A DNA stretch of 64,000 nt from assembly GCF_019112545.1 (NCBI RefSeq), contig NW_025064907.1:186001-250000 (forward strand), read 5' to 3'. Shown here one piece after another: positions 47,103 through 58,446 of this stretch. Both the position numbers and the translations under genes were made by a program. This stretch comes from Guyanagaster necrorhizus (Eukaryota > Basidiomycota > Agaricomycetes > Agaricales > Physalacriaceae). Under the pieces are notes generated by a model. The model was not told the DNA's origin, did not search any database, and was given only the letters and a program-made list of their open reading frames with translations. Positions within the stretch are counted from its first letter, which is position 1; the number at the start of each line of letters is the position of its first letter.

Positions 47103-48140
47103 ATGTCTAACAACGCTGGCTCTATCAACTCCAAAGTCCCCTCTTCCTCCATTGAATTGCTGACCGTTCTTCTAGAAACCTTAACAACAACAATAATCAG
47201 GGATTATCAAGCCAGAGATGACACCATCCATTGACTCATCAATGGCCTCTCTGCTGAGGCCCGAATCACCAACCACAGACCCAGACAAGGGTCTGAAGGC
47301 ATGGGCCAACCAGGTCCTTGCCAAGAGGAGGAGGAACCCCTCTCAGATTCCTCACGAATCCCGACCACTGACTCCGACTTCACCAACACATTGGTGGAAG
47401 AAGAGGAGGTCAAGCATAGCCAGCAGTGGGGGAGTGAGCTCGACGAGGAGCACCAACAGTTGGCTGGACTCGGCCAACCAACAGAATGGGGCCCTGCCTC
47501 CAGAACCCAGGAACACCGAGAATGGCCTCTGGGTACCGAATGGGATGAAAATCCCGAAGACGACCCCTATGCCCCAGATCGCTGGGATGAAGCCAGGGAT
47601 GATCAGGATCGAAGTACCGATCCTCGATCAACAGTCACCGAAGGAGGCAGCAGGTCTGCCAGAGGACGAAAGTGGTCCCCAGGGACCGAATGGAACAAGG
47701 AGCCCAAGGATGACCCCTATGAGGTCGACTGGTGGGATAACACCACCAACGAAGGAGAAAGCGGTCCAGACGGACCTGTACCCAGCGGGTCAGGGAGCAG
47801 CAGCTCCCTGGCAGATGATGAGTCCTCTAATTGGACCATCAAAGTATGCATGGCAACCCAGCCAACACCCCAGATCAGCAATCGAGCCCTTCAAGGGTTC
47901 TTGCACAGGAAGCTCACCACTCAATTCCTCAATCATGACTTCTTTGAGGAATTCCGACAATATGCCGAGTGGATCGAAAGAGAGAGAGAGTGGTGGCACA
48001 ATGCTGAGACCAAAGGAGTTTGGGACCTACTGACCTAGGGGGTCCCATATTGGAAGGACTCCAACGATCCCCAAGGCCTATACTGGCCTGAGGGAAGAAG
48101 GAGAAATAGAAGAGGAGGGAAGCCTTCCCTCCGAAAATAG
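47103..48140 (+). pseudogene. Element D upstream acidic open frame (ORF0)
   Basis: Starts MSNNAGSINSKVPSSS and reads in the frame that also holds pol. One stop (TGA at about 47232, where E has Gln) and a TAG at about 48036, where E has Trp, break it; otherwise it runs to about 48140. The protein is acidic (QEEEEPLSDSS, VEEEEVKHS, ENPEDDPYAPD). Near its end it has a segment conserved in A and E (ALQGFLHRKLTTQFLNHDFF; then YWKDSNDPQGLYWPE). It overlaps the Gag frame by about 0.8 kb or more. It may be the true N-terminal part of Gag joined by a frame shift, or a separate accessory protein; the family role is unknown. Confidence 0.65.
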
Positions 48141-49596
48141 TTGGTGGATGTGGCTGGTGGATGAGGAGTGGGAAGACTGGAAGAGCAGGGAAGAAAGGCA
48201 TTCAGGGAGTCACCACTACCCTCAGCCAATCCTCAGCAACAATAGGATGCCGCTAGCACCAGGGTTACCCCTGGTACTCCCTGAAGATGAATACTTGCCA
48301 TTCCCAGTAAGTACTCCACCACCCTGGAGGAGAAGCCCTTCGATGTGCAGTACGACATCTTGGCTCTCCGAGGAAAAGCCAAAATATCCTAACCCCTGGA
48401 GGATCCCCGGCTTCCTACTAAAGCCAATGGGAGGACAGCCACCACCCGATGAGGTAACCAATTCAAAGGTAGATGATCCTGAGGCCACAGCACAGGGATG
48501 GACAATCAAAGATGGCCGCATCATCCGAAAAGAAGGGCCCCTAATGCCAAGAAGCCTCATCGCTGATGATGGGTCTCTGCATTCTCTTCCCGGACCCCCG
48601 ATGGACTGGGTCGGCCCTCCTGGGGGGGAACCGCCAAATCCGATGCCGCCTCTCGATCCAAAGGTGCATATACTAAACATCAAACTGACGCTTGGGTGGG
48701 ACCCCCTTCTCTTCAAGGGGGCCTCAGATGATATTGACCGCTTCCTTTTAGATTGTGACCAATATTTTCAAGTTTTTGCCTCCTACTTCCTCCTCGATGT
48801 ATACAAGGTCAACTATGCCACCACATACTTCAAAGACAAAGCAAAAGTATGGTGGGTATTACTAGCGCCTACCTTCTGGTCAACCACGAGGCAACACCAC
48901 CAACTGTCCACATGGCCAGTACTAAAACAGATGATCCATGACAAATTCACGGATCCAGCTGTCCAAGAAGTACACAAGGCCAAGATGAAGGAGTACAAGA
49001 TGGGCGACAAGGCGGCGCCAGACTACTTCGACGAGTTGGAATGACTCAGGAAACTCGCTGGGATCCGGGAGGACATAGCCGACTCAGGATGCATGGTTGA
49101 GTATATGAAATTGGGGCTGCCGCCTCATTACCTAAAGACCATTTCAGACCTCAGCCACAGCATTCTGATCAGCTATGATGAATAGAAGGCAAGAATAGTT
49201 CTCATGTGGCAAGAACGACAACGGCAGAAGGCAGAAGCAGCCAACCTGTGGAGACAACACAGGTACCAGGGACAGGGCTCAAAGCCCTCCACCTCCCAGG
49301 TGACCATGCCCGCCAGGCCCGGCGGCTCAGCCCCAACTTCCCAAAACGATGGAAAGCGAACCAAAAAGGGCCCAAGTACCGGAAAGGGTAAGCAAATCGA
49401 TGTGGGTTGCCTCAAGAAGGAGGGGAAGTGTTTCAACTGTGGTCAACCTGGCCACATAGCATGGGACTGCCCAGAGAAGAAGAACAAATGCACAAGAGAG
49501 GACATCAGGGTGCAGATTGCTGAATTAATAAAGGAAGACGAAGGCCTCGGGCAGGACGACAAGCCCGAGGAGGGAAAAGATGAGGCCGAGCAGTAG
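47218..49596 (+). pseudogene. Element D Gag frame
   Basis: Offset by +1 from the upstream frame. Open from 47218 to 48033, then, past a TGA, on to 49596. Key parts: LVDEEWEDWKSREERH (48154 on); PKYPNPWRIPGFLLK and GGQPPPDE; the retrotransposon Gag domain (KGASDDIDRFLLDCDQYFQV at about 48717-48776, AKVWWVLLAPTFW, then VQEVHKAKMKEYKMGDKAAP); a basic region; and one CCHC knuckle, CFNCGQPGHIAWDC, at about 49430-49475. Stops at about 49042 and 49183 sit where E or B have Arg or Trp codons. Gag forms the particle and binds RNA. The annotated start is only the first open codon; the true N-terminus may come from the upstream frame. Confidence 0.8.
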
Positions 49597-52500
49597 GCGA
49601 TTCAACTGCCTCGGCCAAGGACAACAGCAACGGGTCACAGCCTGCAGGACAGACTGACATTTTCTCCCCTATAGTTTCCACTAATAGGTCCAAATCATGT
49701 GTGCATTCGAATATACCTGACTCCGTTACTCAAAAACCAGAATTGCCTAAGGAACCAACTTCTATGACTCAAGCGCCGATGAAGGGCCGAAGAGGGGCAG
49801 AGAGCCCCAAAGGTATGTCTTCATCTTCCTTTCATCAAGCTAAAAAATCAAAACAGATTCAATCACCCTCGGGCTGAACAGGGGTAGAGAACCCCACAGC
49901 CTGGCTCAAGCCATTCGATACTGAATGGACTTGGTGAGCAATCAAGGATGCAAAAAATGAGGCTGCAGCAAAGGTCATACTCAAGAATTGGGTACACAAA
50001 ACCTGTATCAAGGAGGTGATCGATGATATGATCACAGGAATGAGAAAGATGGAAAGGTGCCAAGCTCTTGAATGGCTCGACGAACTACGAGGACCACGAA
50101 AATTTATTCATCAGACCAAAACTTCGGGACAGGACCTCATAACCAAAGCACAGATCAAGACCTTAATGTCTCGATCCACCCATGCAGTCACTGCCCTAAT
50201 CGACAGTGGCTGCATGGGAAGTTCCATCAATTGAGCTTTCATCACCAAGCACCAATTACCTACAAGGGCAACAGTGGCCCCAATACCCGTTTATAATGCA
50301 GATGGGACAAAAAACCAAGCAGGATCGATCACCGAATACGTAGAGCTTAGGCTCACTATTGGAGATCACTCAGAACGAATCGATCTAGCAGTAACAGACC
50401 TAGGAACTAAAGAAGTGTTCCTAGGCCATGATTGGTTGATTTGACACAATCCGCTGATTAACTGGAAAACCAGACGGATCATCTTTGCAAGATGTCAATG
50501 CTGGAAGATTCCATTCGTATTGCCAGATGAAGATCCCGAGGAATAGTGGGATCAAGAAATGGAAGATGGAGAAACCATCCTGGCCGTGGACCTAGAAAGG
50601 GCCATTAGCATTCGGGCTATGCACCATGCCAATGATCTAGTGGCCAAAGCTAATGCAGACAAGGAGAAGAGGACATTCGAGGAAATGGTACCCAAGTGGG
50701 CACAAGACTTTCGGGATTTATTCGAAAAAGATAGTTTCGATGAACTACCCGAACCTAAACCCTGGGACCACACCATCAAATTAGTCCCCAATGCCAATGC
50801 CAATCTGGACTGCAAAACATACCCGCTTAGCAACAGCAAACAACAGGAACTAGACAAATTCCTTGAAGAGAATTTGTCTAGTGGGAGGATCCGACCATCA
50901 AAGTCCCCAATGGCCTCCCCCTTCTTTTTTGTAAAAAAGAAGGATGGAAAACTCTGACCAGTACAGGACTATCGGAAACTCAATGAGATGACGATTAAAA
51001 ATCATTATCCACTCCCTTTAATCTCAGAGTTAATGAATAAACTCTGAGGCGCCAAGTACTACACCAAGCTGGACGTACGGTGGGGATATAACAATGTGCG
51101 GATTAAAGAAGGAGACGAATAGAAGGCCGCTTTTCGAACAAACCATGGTTTGTTCGAACCGATGGTAATGTTCTTCGGACTCACAAATTCACCGGCAACA
51201 TTCCAGTGGATGATGAATGACATCTTCAAGGACCTCATCACCACTGGAAAAGTCACAATCTACTTGGATGATATCCTAATCATGTCTAAAACCAGGGAAG
51301 AGCACCGACAACTAGTACGACAAGTGCTCACCCTGATGAGGAAGCATAAACTATTCCTCAAAGCTGAGAAATGTGAATTCGAGGTATTAGAGACTGAATA
51401 CCTCGGAGTCATTATCAGTGAAGGAAGCATCAGGATGGACCCAATCAAAGTCACAGGAGTGACTGACTGGCTGGAACCAACCAAGAAGAAGGAATTGCAA
51501 TCATTTCTCGGATTCACCAACTTCTACCGCCGGTTTATTCAGGACTATAGCAAAATAGTCTGACCTATGATGCAATTGACTGGAAATTCCCCATGGACCT
51601 GGGGAATTTCCCAACAGGAGGCATTCGATGGTCTTAAACGCCGATTGGCCGAAGACGTTATCCTGGCCATACCAAGCCAGGACGGGAAGTTCCGGGTGGA
51701 AGCCGACTCAAGTGAAGGCGCAGTAGGGGCCATACTTTCACAGGAGCAAGATGACAAATGGCGACCAGTTGCCTTCATGTCAAAGGCACTCACAGTAACT
51801 GAGCGCAACTACGAAATTTACGACAAGAAACTCCTCGCCATAATGCTTGCTCTTGCCGAGTGGTGGCATTATCTCATTGGAGCGGTCCAAACCTTCGAAA
51901 TCTGGACTGATCACCAGAACCTCCGGTATTTCTGGCAACCCCAAAAGCTTAATCGCAGACAAGCCCGATGGGTCACGGAACTATCGCAGTATGAATACAT
52001 GCTACACCACAAGGCTGGTGTCGCAAACAAGAAGGCCGACTTCCTCAGCCGCAGGGCGGACCATGACCAAGGGGGAGACAACAACAAGGAGGTCGTACTA
52101 TTGCGACCAGAACACTTCCGGGCCATGATAATGCCCATGGAAGAAGAGATGCACGAACGCATCAAGAGCACCACCTGAGATCCACACAAGTGGGATCAAA
52201 GAATCACCCAATCACTCAATCATGAACGAGAGCTGAAAAAGAAAGGGAAATTGATCCATTATGATGGATGGATCTACATCCCAAGGGATCAGAAGCTACG
52301 GGGTGATATCATCGCTGTCAGCCATGATCATGCGACTGCCAGACATCCCGGAATCGCAAAAACAAAGGAATTGGTACTCAGGGAGTACTGGTGGCCCAAG
52401 ATGGACCATGATATCACCCGATATGTCAAAGCTTGTGAGGTTTGCCAATGAGGCAAAACTTCAACACAGCCTAGAGCCGCTCCCCTCCACCCGAATGAGG

Positions 52501-53855
52501 TCCCTTTGTCACCATGGACCCACATTTCAGTAGATATGATAACCAGACTTCCTAAAAGTGATGGCTATGATGCGATCATCGTCATAGTTGATCGCTTCTC
52601 GAAGGCGATCATCCCGATCGCCTGTTCTACAGAATTAACATCAGAGGAATGGGCAAAGATACTACGTGACGAGGTCTATGCAAAGTATGGCATGCCTCAG
52701 ATAGTGATTTCAGACAGAGGACCACAATTTGTCTCCAAATTCTTGGACGATTTGTATCGACTGCTCAACATCAAAAGAAATGCCTCAATGGCATATCACC
52801 CACAGACAGACGGCCAAATGGAACAGGCCAATCAGGAAATTGAAAAGTACTTATGACTTTTCATCAGTTATCAACAAGACGACTGGACGGAATGGCTAGC
52901 ACTGGCAGCATTCCAACACAACAACAGGATTCACTCCGCAACGGGTAAAACACTGTTCTTTGTGAATTACGGATGCAACCCACCAGTTGCACAAGTGGGA
53001 TGGCGACACACTACAACACCAGCATCAATGGATTTTGCTACAACCATGGCAAAAATCCACGAAGAAACCAAGATGGCCCTCGAAAAAGCTGCTGCCACAA
53101 TGAAGAAGCAATACGACAAACATAGACACATGGCTCACGAATACACAGGGAATGACAAGGTTTGGTTGGACACAACAAACCTACATCTACCAAGGCCAAA
53201 ATGGAAATTGGCAGACAAACGAACAGGCCCATTCAAAATCCTTGCCAAAATCGGCAAATCCGCATACAAGTTGCAGCTCCCAGCAACTTGGAAAATCCAT
53301 AATGTTTTCAATGAAACATTATTGACACCATATGTAGCCCCAGCCTTTCCAAATCAGGAAAGACTGCCACCGCCACCGGCAGAGCTCATCGACGATGAAG
53401 AACACTACGAAATCGACAAGGTGCTAAACCACAAACTTTGAAAGGTTAAAGCATGAGGCAGAGGCATGAAAACAACTGTCGACTACTTGGTCAGCTGGAA
53501 AGGATATGGCCCAGAATCAAACCAATGGGTCAACGAAAAATACATGAATGCAGAAGAGGCCATACAGGATTATGAGCACAGAATCAATGCTGTCAACAAC
53601 AGGGGGATCATGACAACTATGGGACATACAATGAAAAGCAATGTGTCTCAAGTATATGATGGATCCACAGGCAGCCTCCGACAGAGTGAAACTCATGACA
53701 TAACAGAACCCACCCCAGGCCCAACACCCTCACAGTTCGAGATCCTGCGAGACAAAACCAAAACAACGAGGGGTCAATCCCTTTACCAATCTGCAAACCG
53801 ACAGATGGGTCCAGCAGATCGACCACCTTCTTCCGAAGGGGGGGGTCTACCCTAA
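49593..53855 (+). pseudogene. Element D Pol: protease-RT-RNase H-integrase-chromodomain
   Basis: One frame, -1 relative to Gag, is open except for point stops. Order: protease with TALIDSGCMGSSIN (about 50190-50230) and FLGHDWLI; RT from about 50880 ([37 protein letters not shown] near 51264-51287, LGFTNFYRRF); RNase H with EADSSEGAVGAIL, YDKKLLAIMLALAEW and DHQNLRYF; integrase zinc finger (HDHATARHPG...CEVCQ about 52325-52450); catalytic core D-D-E (SVDMITRLP, VISDRGPQF, QANQEIEKYL); C-terminal module with KLADKRTGPFKIL; and chromodomain (TTVDYLVSWKGYGPESNQW, about 53466-53590), which by family targets integration to heterochromatin. About a dozen in-frame stops, nearly all TGA at Arg positions or TAG/TGA at Trp positions. 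Confidence 0.92.
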
Positions 53856-53856
53856 C

Positions 53857-53892
53857 TTAACCATCGGGATGATGGTCTTAAGGAGGGGGTAA
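53857..53892 (+). promoter_or_regulatory. Element D stem-loop and polypurine tract
   Basis: After the pol stop, a short inverted repeat (CCATC, loop GGGAT, GATGG, with TTAA...CTTAA extending the stem) spans 53857-53881. The purine run aggaggggg follows, next to the 3' LTR. The tract primes plus-strand synthesis. The hairpin is shared by all five chromoviruses here. Confidence 0.7.
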
Positions 53893-54416
53893 TGTTACGA
53901 TTTTTCCTATTTTTCTTCTATTTTTCCTTTCTTTTCCTCGGAAGTGATCCCTATCTTTGCTTAGTCAGGGCGCTTAGGCCAGCACTTAGGACCGTGGGAA
54001 GGATTAGCTCAGCAACCCAGTCAGTCCAACTCATATCGCATAGCTGTGTGCTGTGAAGGGAGAGACAATACTCATTTTGTTCTCTAACTGCGGCGCAGCA
54101 GTAACAGCACACAGCAGGACAATAGTTTTGTGGAGAGACTAGTCATAGAGGGGGAAACAGCACACAGCAGGACAACAGCTTTTTGTGAATGTTTATTTAT
54201 AGCCGACTAGTATTTAAGTAGCTCAGTCCTCGCTGTAATACCCCAGTCTCAAACTAAAGTTTCACTTCACCACCTTATCTTGAGCTCCAGCTACTTGCAA
54301 TGCCTTGACCTCACAACACTCTCATCACATCAGTGAACTCAGTCGGACATACCCGAAGTGTGAGGTACTGAACTGTTTATCACGTGGTGATTGTCACATG
54401 GAATTTGGGCTTAACA
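53893..54416 (+). repeat. Element D 3' LTR (524 bp)
   Basis: Same length as the 5' LTR. Its self-priming segment reads agtctcaaactaa, a single CG-to-CA transition from the 5' copy. It is followed by gtatc. Confidence 0.94.
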
Positions 54417-54421
54417 GTATC

Positions 54422-57400
54422 CAACCAGACTCTGTCATTGATTGAATATTCATGTGCTGCCTGTCAGTGCTTGTCATACTGCTTCTTCATTGTTGAAGCA
54501 GCTTTTTCAAGTGCCGCTGTTATTTCTGCATGGATCTTTGCCATGGTTGATGCAAAGTCCTTAGATGCTGGTGTTGTCATCTGAACCCATCCTGTTTGTG
54601 CAATTGGTGGGTTCCATCCATAATTCATGAAGAATGGTGTTTTACCTGTTGCTGAGTGAATTCTGTTGTTGTGTTGGAATGCTGCCAGTGCTAGCCATTC
54701 CATCCAATCATCTTGTCGATAGGTGATGAACAGGTGAAGGTATTTTTCGATTTCTTGGTTGGCTCATTCTGTTTGGCCATCTGTCTGAGGATAGTACACT
54801 GTTGAGGCATTCCTCTTTATGTTGAGGAGCCAGTACAAATCGTCCAAGAATTTGGAGACAAATTGTGGTCCTCTGTCTGAAATCACGACTTGAGGCATGC
54901 CATACTTTGCATAAACCTCATCTCATAGTATTTTTGCCCATCCTTCAGATGTCAATTCTGTGGAGCAGGTGATCAAAATGATCACCTTCAAGAAGCGATT
55001 GACTATGATAATGATAGCATCATAGCTGTCACTTTTGGGAAGTCCTGTTATCATATCCACTGAAATGTGGGTCCATGGTAAAGAAGGGACTTCATTCGGA
55101 TGCAGTGGGGCTGCTCTGGGTTGTGTTGAAATCTTGCCTTGCTGGCAAACCTTGCAAGCCTTGATATATCAGGTGATATCATGGTCTATTTTTGGCCACC
55201 AATATTCTCTCAAGACTAATTCCTTTGTTTTAGCAATCCCAGGATGTCCAGTGGTCACATGATCATGACATGTGGTGATGATGTCACCCCGCAGCCTTTG
55301 ATCCCTCAGGATGTAGATCCATTCATCATAACAGATTAATCCCTCTTCTTTCTTTAGCTCATGCTCATGGTTGAGTGATGGGACGATTCTTTAATCCCAT
55401 TTATGGGGATCCCAAGTGGTGCTCTTGATGCATTCATGCATCTCTTCTTCTGTCGGCATGATCAATGCTCAGAAGTGTTCTGGTCATAATAATACTGTTA
55501 AGCCCAAGCGACATGTGATATGACAACACGTGATAGACGGCTGTCCCTTCGCACTTCGAGGGATCACCCGAATCCACTTGTGATGTTGTCCTGTTTCGGT
55601 GTGTCACAAGGCCACGAAGTGGCTCGAGAGTAGGATGGTATGAATATAAACTTTAGCTCGAAGCTGGGGTATACCAGTGAGAGCTGTCGGTCTTAAATAC
55701 TATACAGGTATCGCTAAGAATATAACTACTTATTGTGTCGTTCTGTGTCTATGGTGCCCGTTGTCCTTGAGCACCATTGTGGTACATAAAAGGGTAATTG
55801 TGTGTCGTCGAGCGCTGTTGTATCCAGGCGGCTCAGTTGTGCTTACTAAGCCTTTCCCGTGGTCTCGTGCCATGACTAAGCATGAATAGGGGTCAAGGAA
55901 AAAAGGAAAAAAGGAGAAAATCATAACAAATACAACCTCCTTGTTGTCGTCTCCTTCTTGATTATGATTCACCCTGTGGCTGAGGAAGTTGGCTTTCTTG
56001 TTTGCTACTCCAGCTTTGTGATGGAGTGTACACTCATACTCTGATAGTTCTGTGACCCATCTGGCCTGTCTGTGATTAAGCTTTTGGGGTTGTCAGAAAT
56101 ATCGAAGATTTTGATGATCGGTCCAGATCTTGAAAGTGTGATTTGCTCCAATGAGGTAATGCCACCATTCAGCAAGGGCGAGCATTATGGCGAGGAGTTC
56201 CTTATCATAGATTTCATAGTTGTGCTCAGTCACTGTGAGTGCCTTTGACATAAAGGTGACTGGTTGCCATTTATTATCCTGTTCCTATGAGAGTACAGCT
56301 CCAACTGTGCCCTCACTAGAGTTGGCTTCCACTCGGAATTTCCCATCTTGGCTAGGAATTGCTAAGATAATGTCTTCGGCTAATTGACATTTGAGGTCGT
56401 CAAATGCTACCCATTGGGAAATTCTCCAGCTCCATGGGGAATTTCCAGTTAATTGCATCATAGATCAGACTATTTTGCTGTAATTTCAGATAAACTGTTG
56501 GTAGAAGTTGGTGAATCTGAGGAATGATTGTAGCTCCTTCTTCTTGGTTGGTTCTGGCCATTCAGTTACCCCCACCACTTTGACGGGGTCCATTCTGATG
56601 CTTCCTTTGCTGATAATGACTCTGAGGTATTCTGTTTCTAATATCTCGAATTTGCATTTTTCAGCCTTGAGGAAGAGTTGATGCTTCCTCATCAAGGACA
56701 GCATCTGGTGTACTAACCTTCAGTGTTCTTTCTTGGTTTTGGACATAATGAGTATGTCGTCCAAGTAGATTGTGACCTTCCCCATGGCAATGAGATCTTT
56801 GAAGATGTCATTCATCATCCACTGGAAGGTGGCTGGTGAGTTGGTCAGTCCAAAGAACATAACCATCGGTTCGAACAAACCATGGTTTGTCTGAAAAGCA
56901 GCCTTCCACTCATCACCCTCCTTGATATGTATGTTGTTGTATCCCCACTGAACATCCAGTTTGGTGTAATATTTTGCACCTCAGAGTTTGTCCATTAACT
57001 CTGAGATCAATGGAAGGGGATATCGGTTCTTGATCGTCATCTCATTGAGCTTCTGATAATCCTGTACCAGATGTAGTTTTCCATCCTTCTTTTTGATGAA
57101 AAAAAAGGGCGATGCCATCAGTGACTTAGATGGTCAGATTCTCCCACCAGATAAGTTTTCTTCAAGAAACTTATCTAGTTCTTATTGTTCATTGTTGCCT
57201 AGTGGGTAACATTTGCAGTCCAAGTTGGCATTAGTGTTAGGGGTTAGCTCGATGGCATGGTCCTAGGGTTTTGCATCAGGTAGTTCATCAAAATTTTCTT
57301 TTTTGAATAAATCCTGATAGTCATGTGCTCATTCAGGTACCATTTCTTCGAATGTCCTTTCTCCTTTTTCGGCATTGGCCTTTGCTGCTAGGTCATTAGC

Positions 57401-58446
57401 ATGATGTACTGCTCATATGCTAATGGCCCTTTGTAGGTCAATGGTGAGAATGGTTTTGCTGTCTTCCATTTCTTCATTCCATCAGTCCTTGGAATCTTCA
57501 TCCAGTAGTTCGAATGGAATTTTCCGGCAATGACATTGAGTGAAGATGATGCAACCGGTCTTCCAATTGATTAATGGATTATGTCTAATCAGCCAATCAT
57601 GTCCCAGGAATATCTCTTTGGTCTCTAGGTCAGTTACTGCCAAGTCAATTCATTCTGAATGATCACTGATGGTGAGCCTAAGCTCAACATATTCAGTGAT
57701 TGATCTGGCTTGGTTCTTGGTTCTGTCTGTATTGTAGATGGGGATAGGTGCTGCTATTGCCTGAGTGGGCAATTTGTGCTTGTTGATGAAGGCTCGATTA
57801 ATGCTGCTTCCCATGCAGCCACTGTCGATCAAGATGGTGACTGCATAGGTTGATCGAGATGTTAACATCTCAATCTTGGCCTTGGTCAATAAGTCATGTC
57901 CTGGGGATTGGATGCATCAGATGAATTTTCATGGTCCATGTAATTCATCCAGCCATTCTAGAGCTCAACACCATTCTGCAGCTTTCATTCCGGTGATCAT
58001 TTCGTCAATGACTTCCTCAGCTCAGGTCTTGTGTACCCAGTTTTTGAGTATGGCTTTTGCTGCTGCTTCATCCTTGGCATCCTTGATGGCTCACCAAGTC
58101 CATTCAGTATCGAATGGCTTGAGCCATGTTGTGGGGCCATCTGTCCCTATTCAGCCCAAAGGCAATTGAGTCTGTTTTCTATTTTTAGTTTGATGAACAT
58201 TGGTGATGACATACCTTTAGGGCTCTCTACCCTTCTTCAGCCCTTTGTTGGCACTTGAGTCATTGGGGTCGGTTCCTGAGGTGATTCCTTAGGCAATTCT
58301 GAATGGTGGATAATAGGATTGGGTATATTCGAATGCATGCATAATTTAGTCATAGGGGTTAATTCTACAGAAGATAAAGTGTCAGTCTGTCCAGCAGTTT
58401 GTGATCTGTTATCCAGTTCTTTGGCTGAGTCAGCAGAATCGCTCAC
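54422..58446 (-). pseudogene. Element E pol, main part (protease to integrase), with a solo LTR inside
   Basis: Minus strand, right to left: pol start region near 58446 (MTKLCMHSNIPNPI at about 58310-58355); protease TILIDSGCMGSSINRAF at about 57780-57850; RT at about 57170-56480, with the YLDDILIM region near 56740-56770 and FLRFTNFYQQF at about 56490; RNase H at about 56350-55940, interrupted further on by a solo LTR (55496-55928); integrase finger and core from 55495 to about 54750 (VISDRGPQF); then FQHNNRIHSATGKTPFF at 54703-54464. The D insertion at 54422/46486 separates the tail. Many stops are present. Confidence 0.85.
55496..55928 (-). repeat. Solo LTR (433 bp) inside element E pol
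   Basis: Begins tgttaagcccaagcg and ends aaatcataaca, with a perfect 5-bp duplication aatac (55491-55495 and 55929-55933). It is related to, but distinct from, the E and B LTRs, so it marks another subfamily. No internal region remains, indicating LTR-LTR recombination. Confidence 0.92.

Larger units (their letters stand above)
46487..54416 (+). mobile_element. Chromovirus D (Ty3), most complete copy in the window
   Basis: 7930 bp with two 524-bp LTRs and a perfect 5-bp duplication gtatc (46482-46486 and 54417-54421), inserted in the integrase region of E. All domains are present and nearly collinear: acidic upstream frame, Gag, protease, RT, RNase H, integrase, chromodomain. The pol reading frame is interrupted only by point-mutation stops, so D is the youngest and best reference copy of the family here. 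Confidence 0.95.

Noticed and set aside
49593..53855. TGA read as a sense codon in element D
   Set aside because: TGA occurs mainly where relatives have CGA (Arg) and sometimes TGG (Trp), and TAG also appears; this is mutation, not a changed genetic code.
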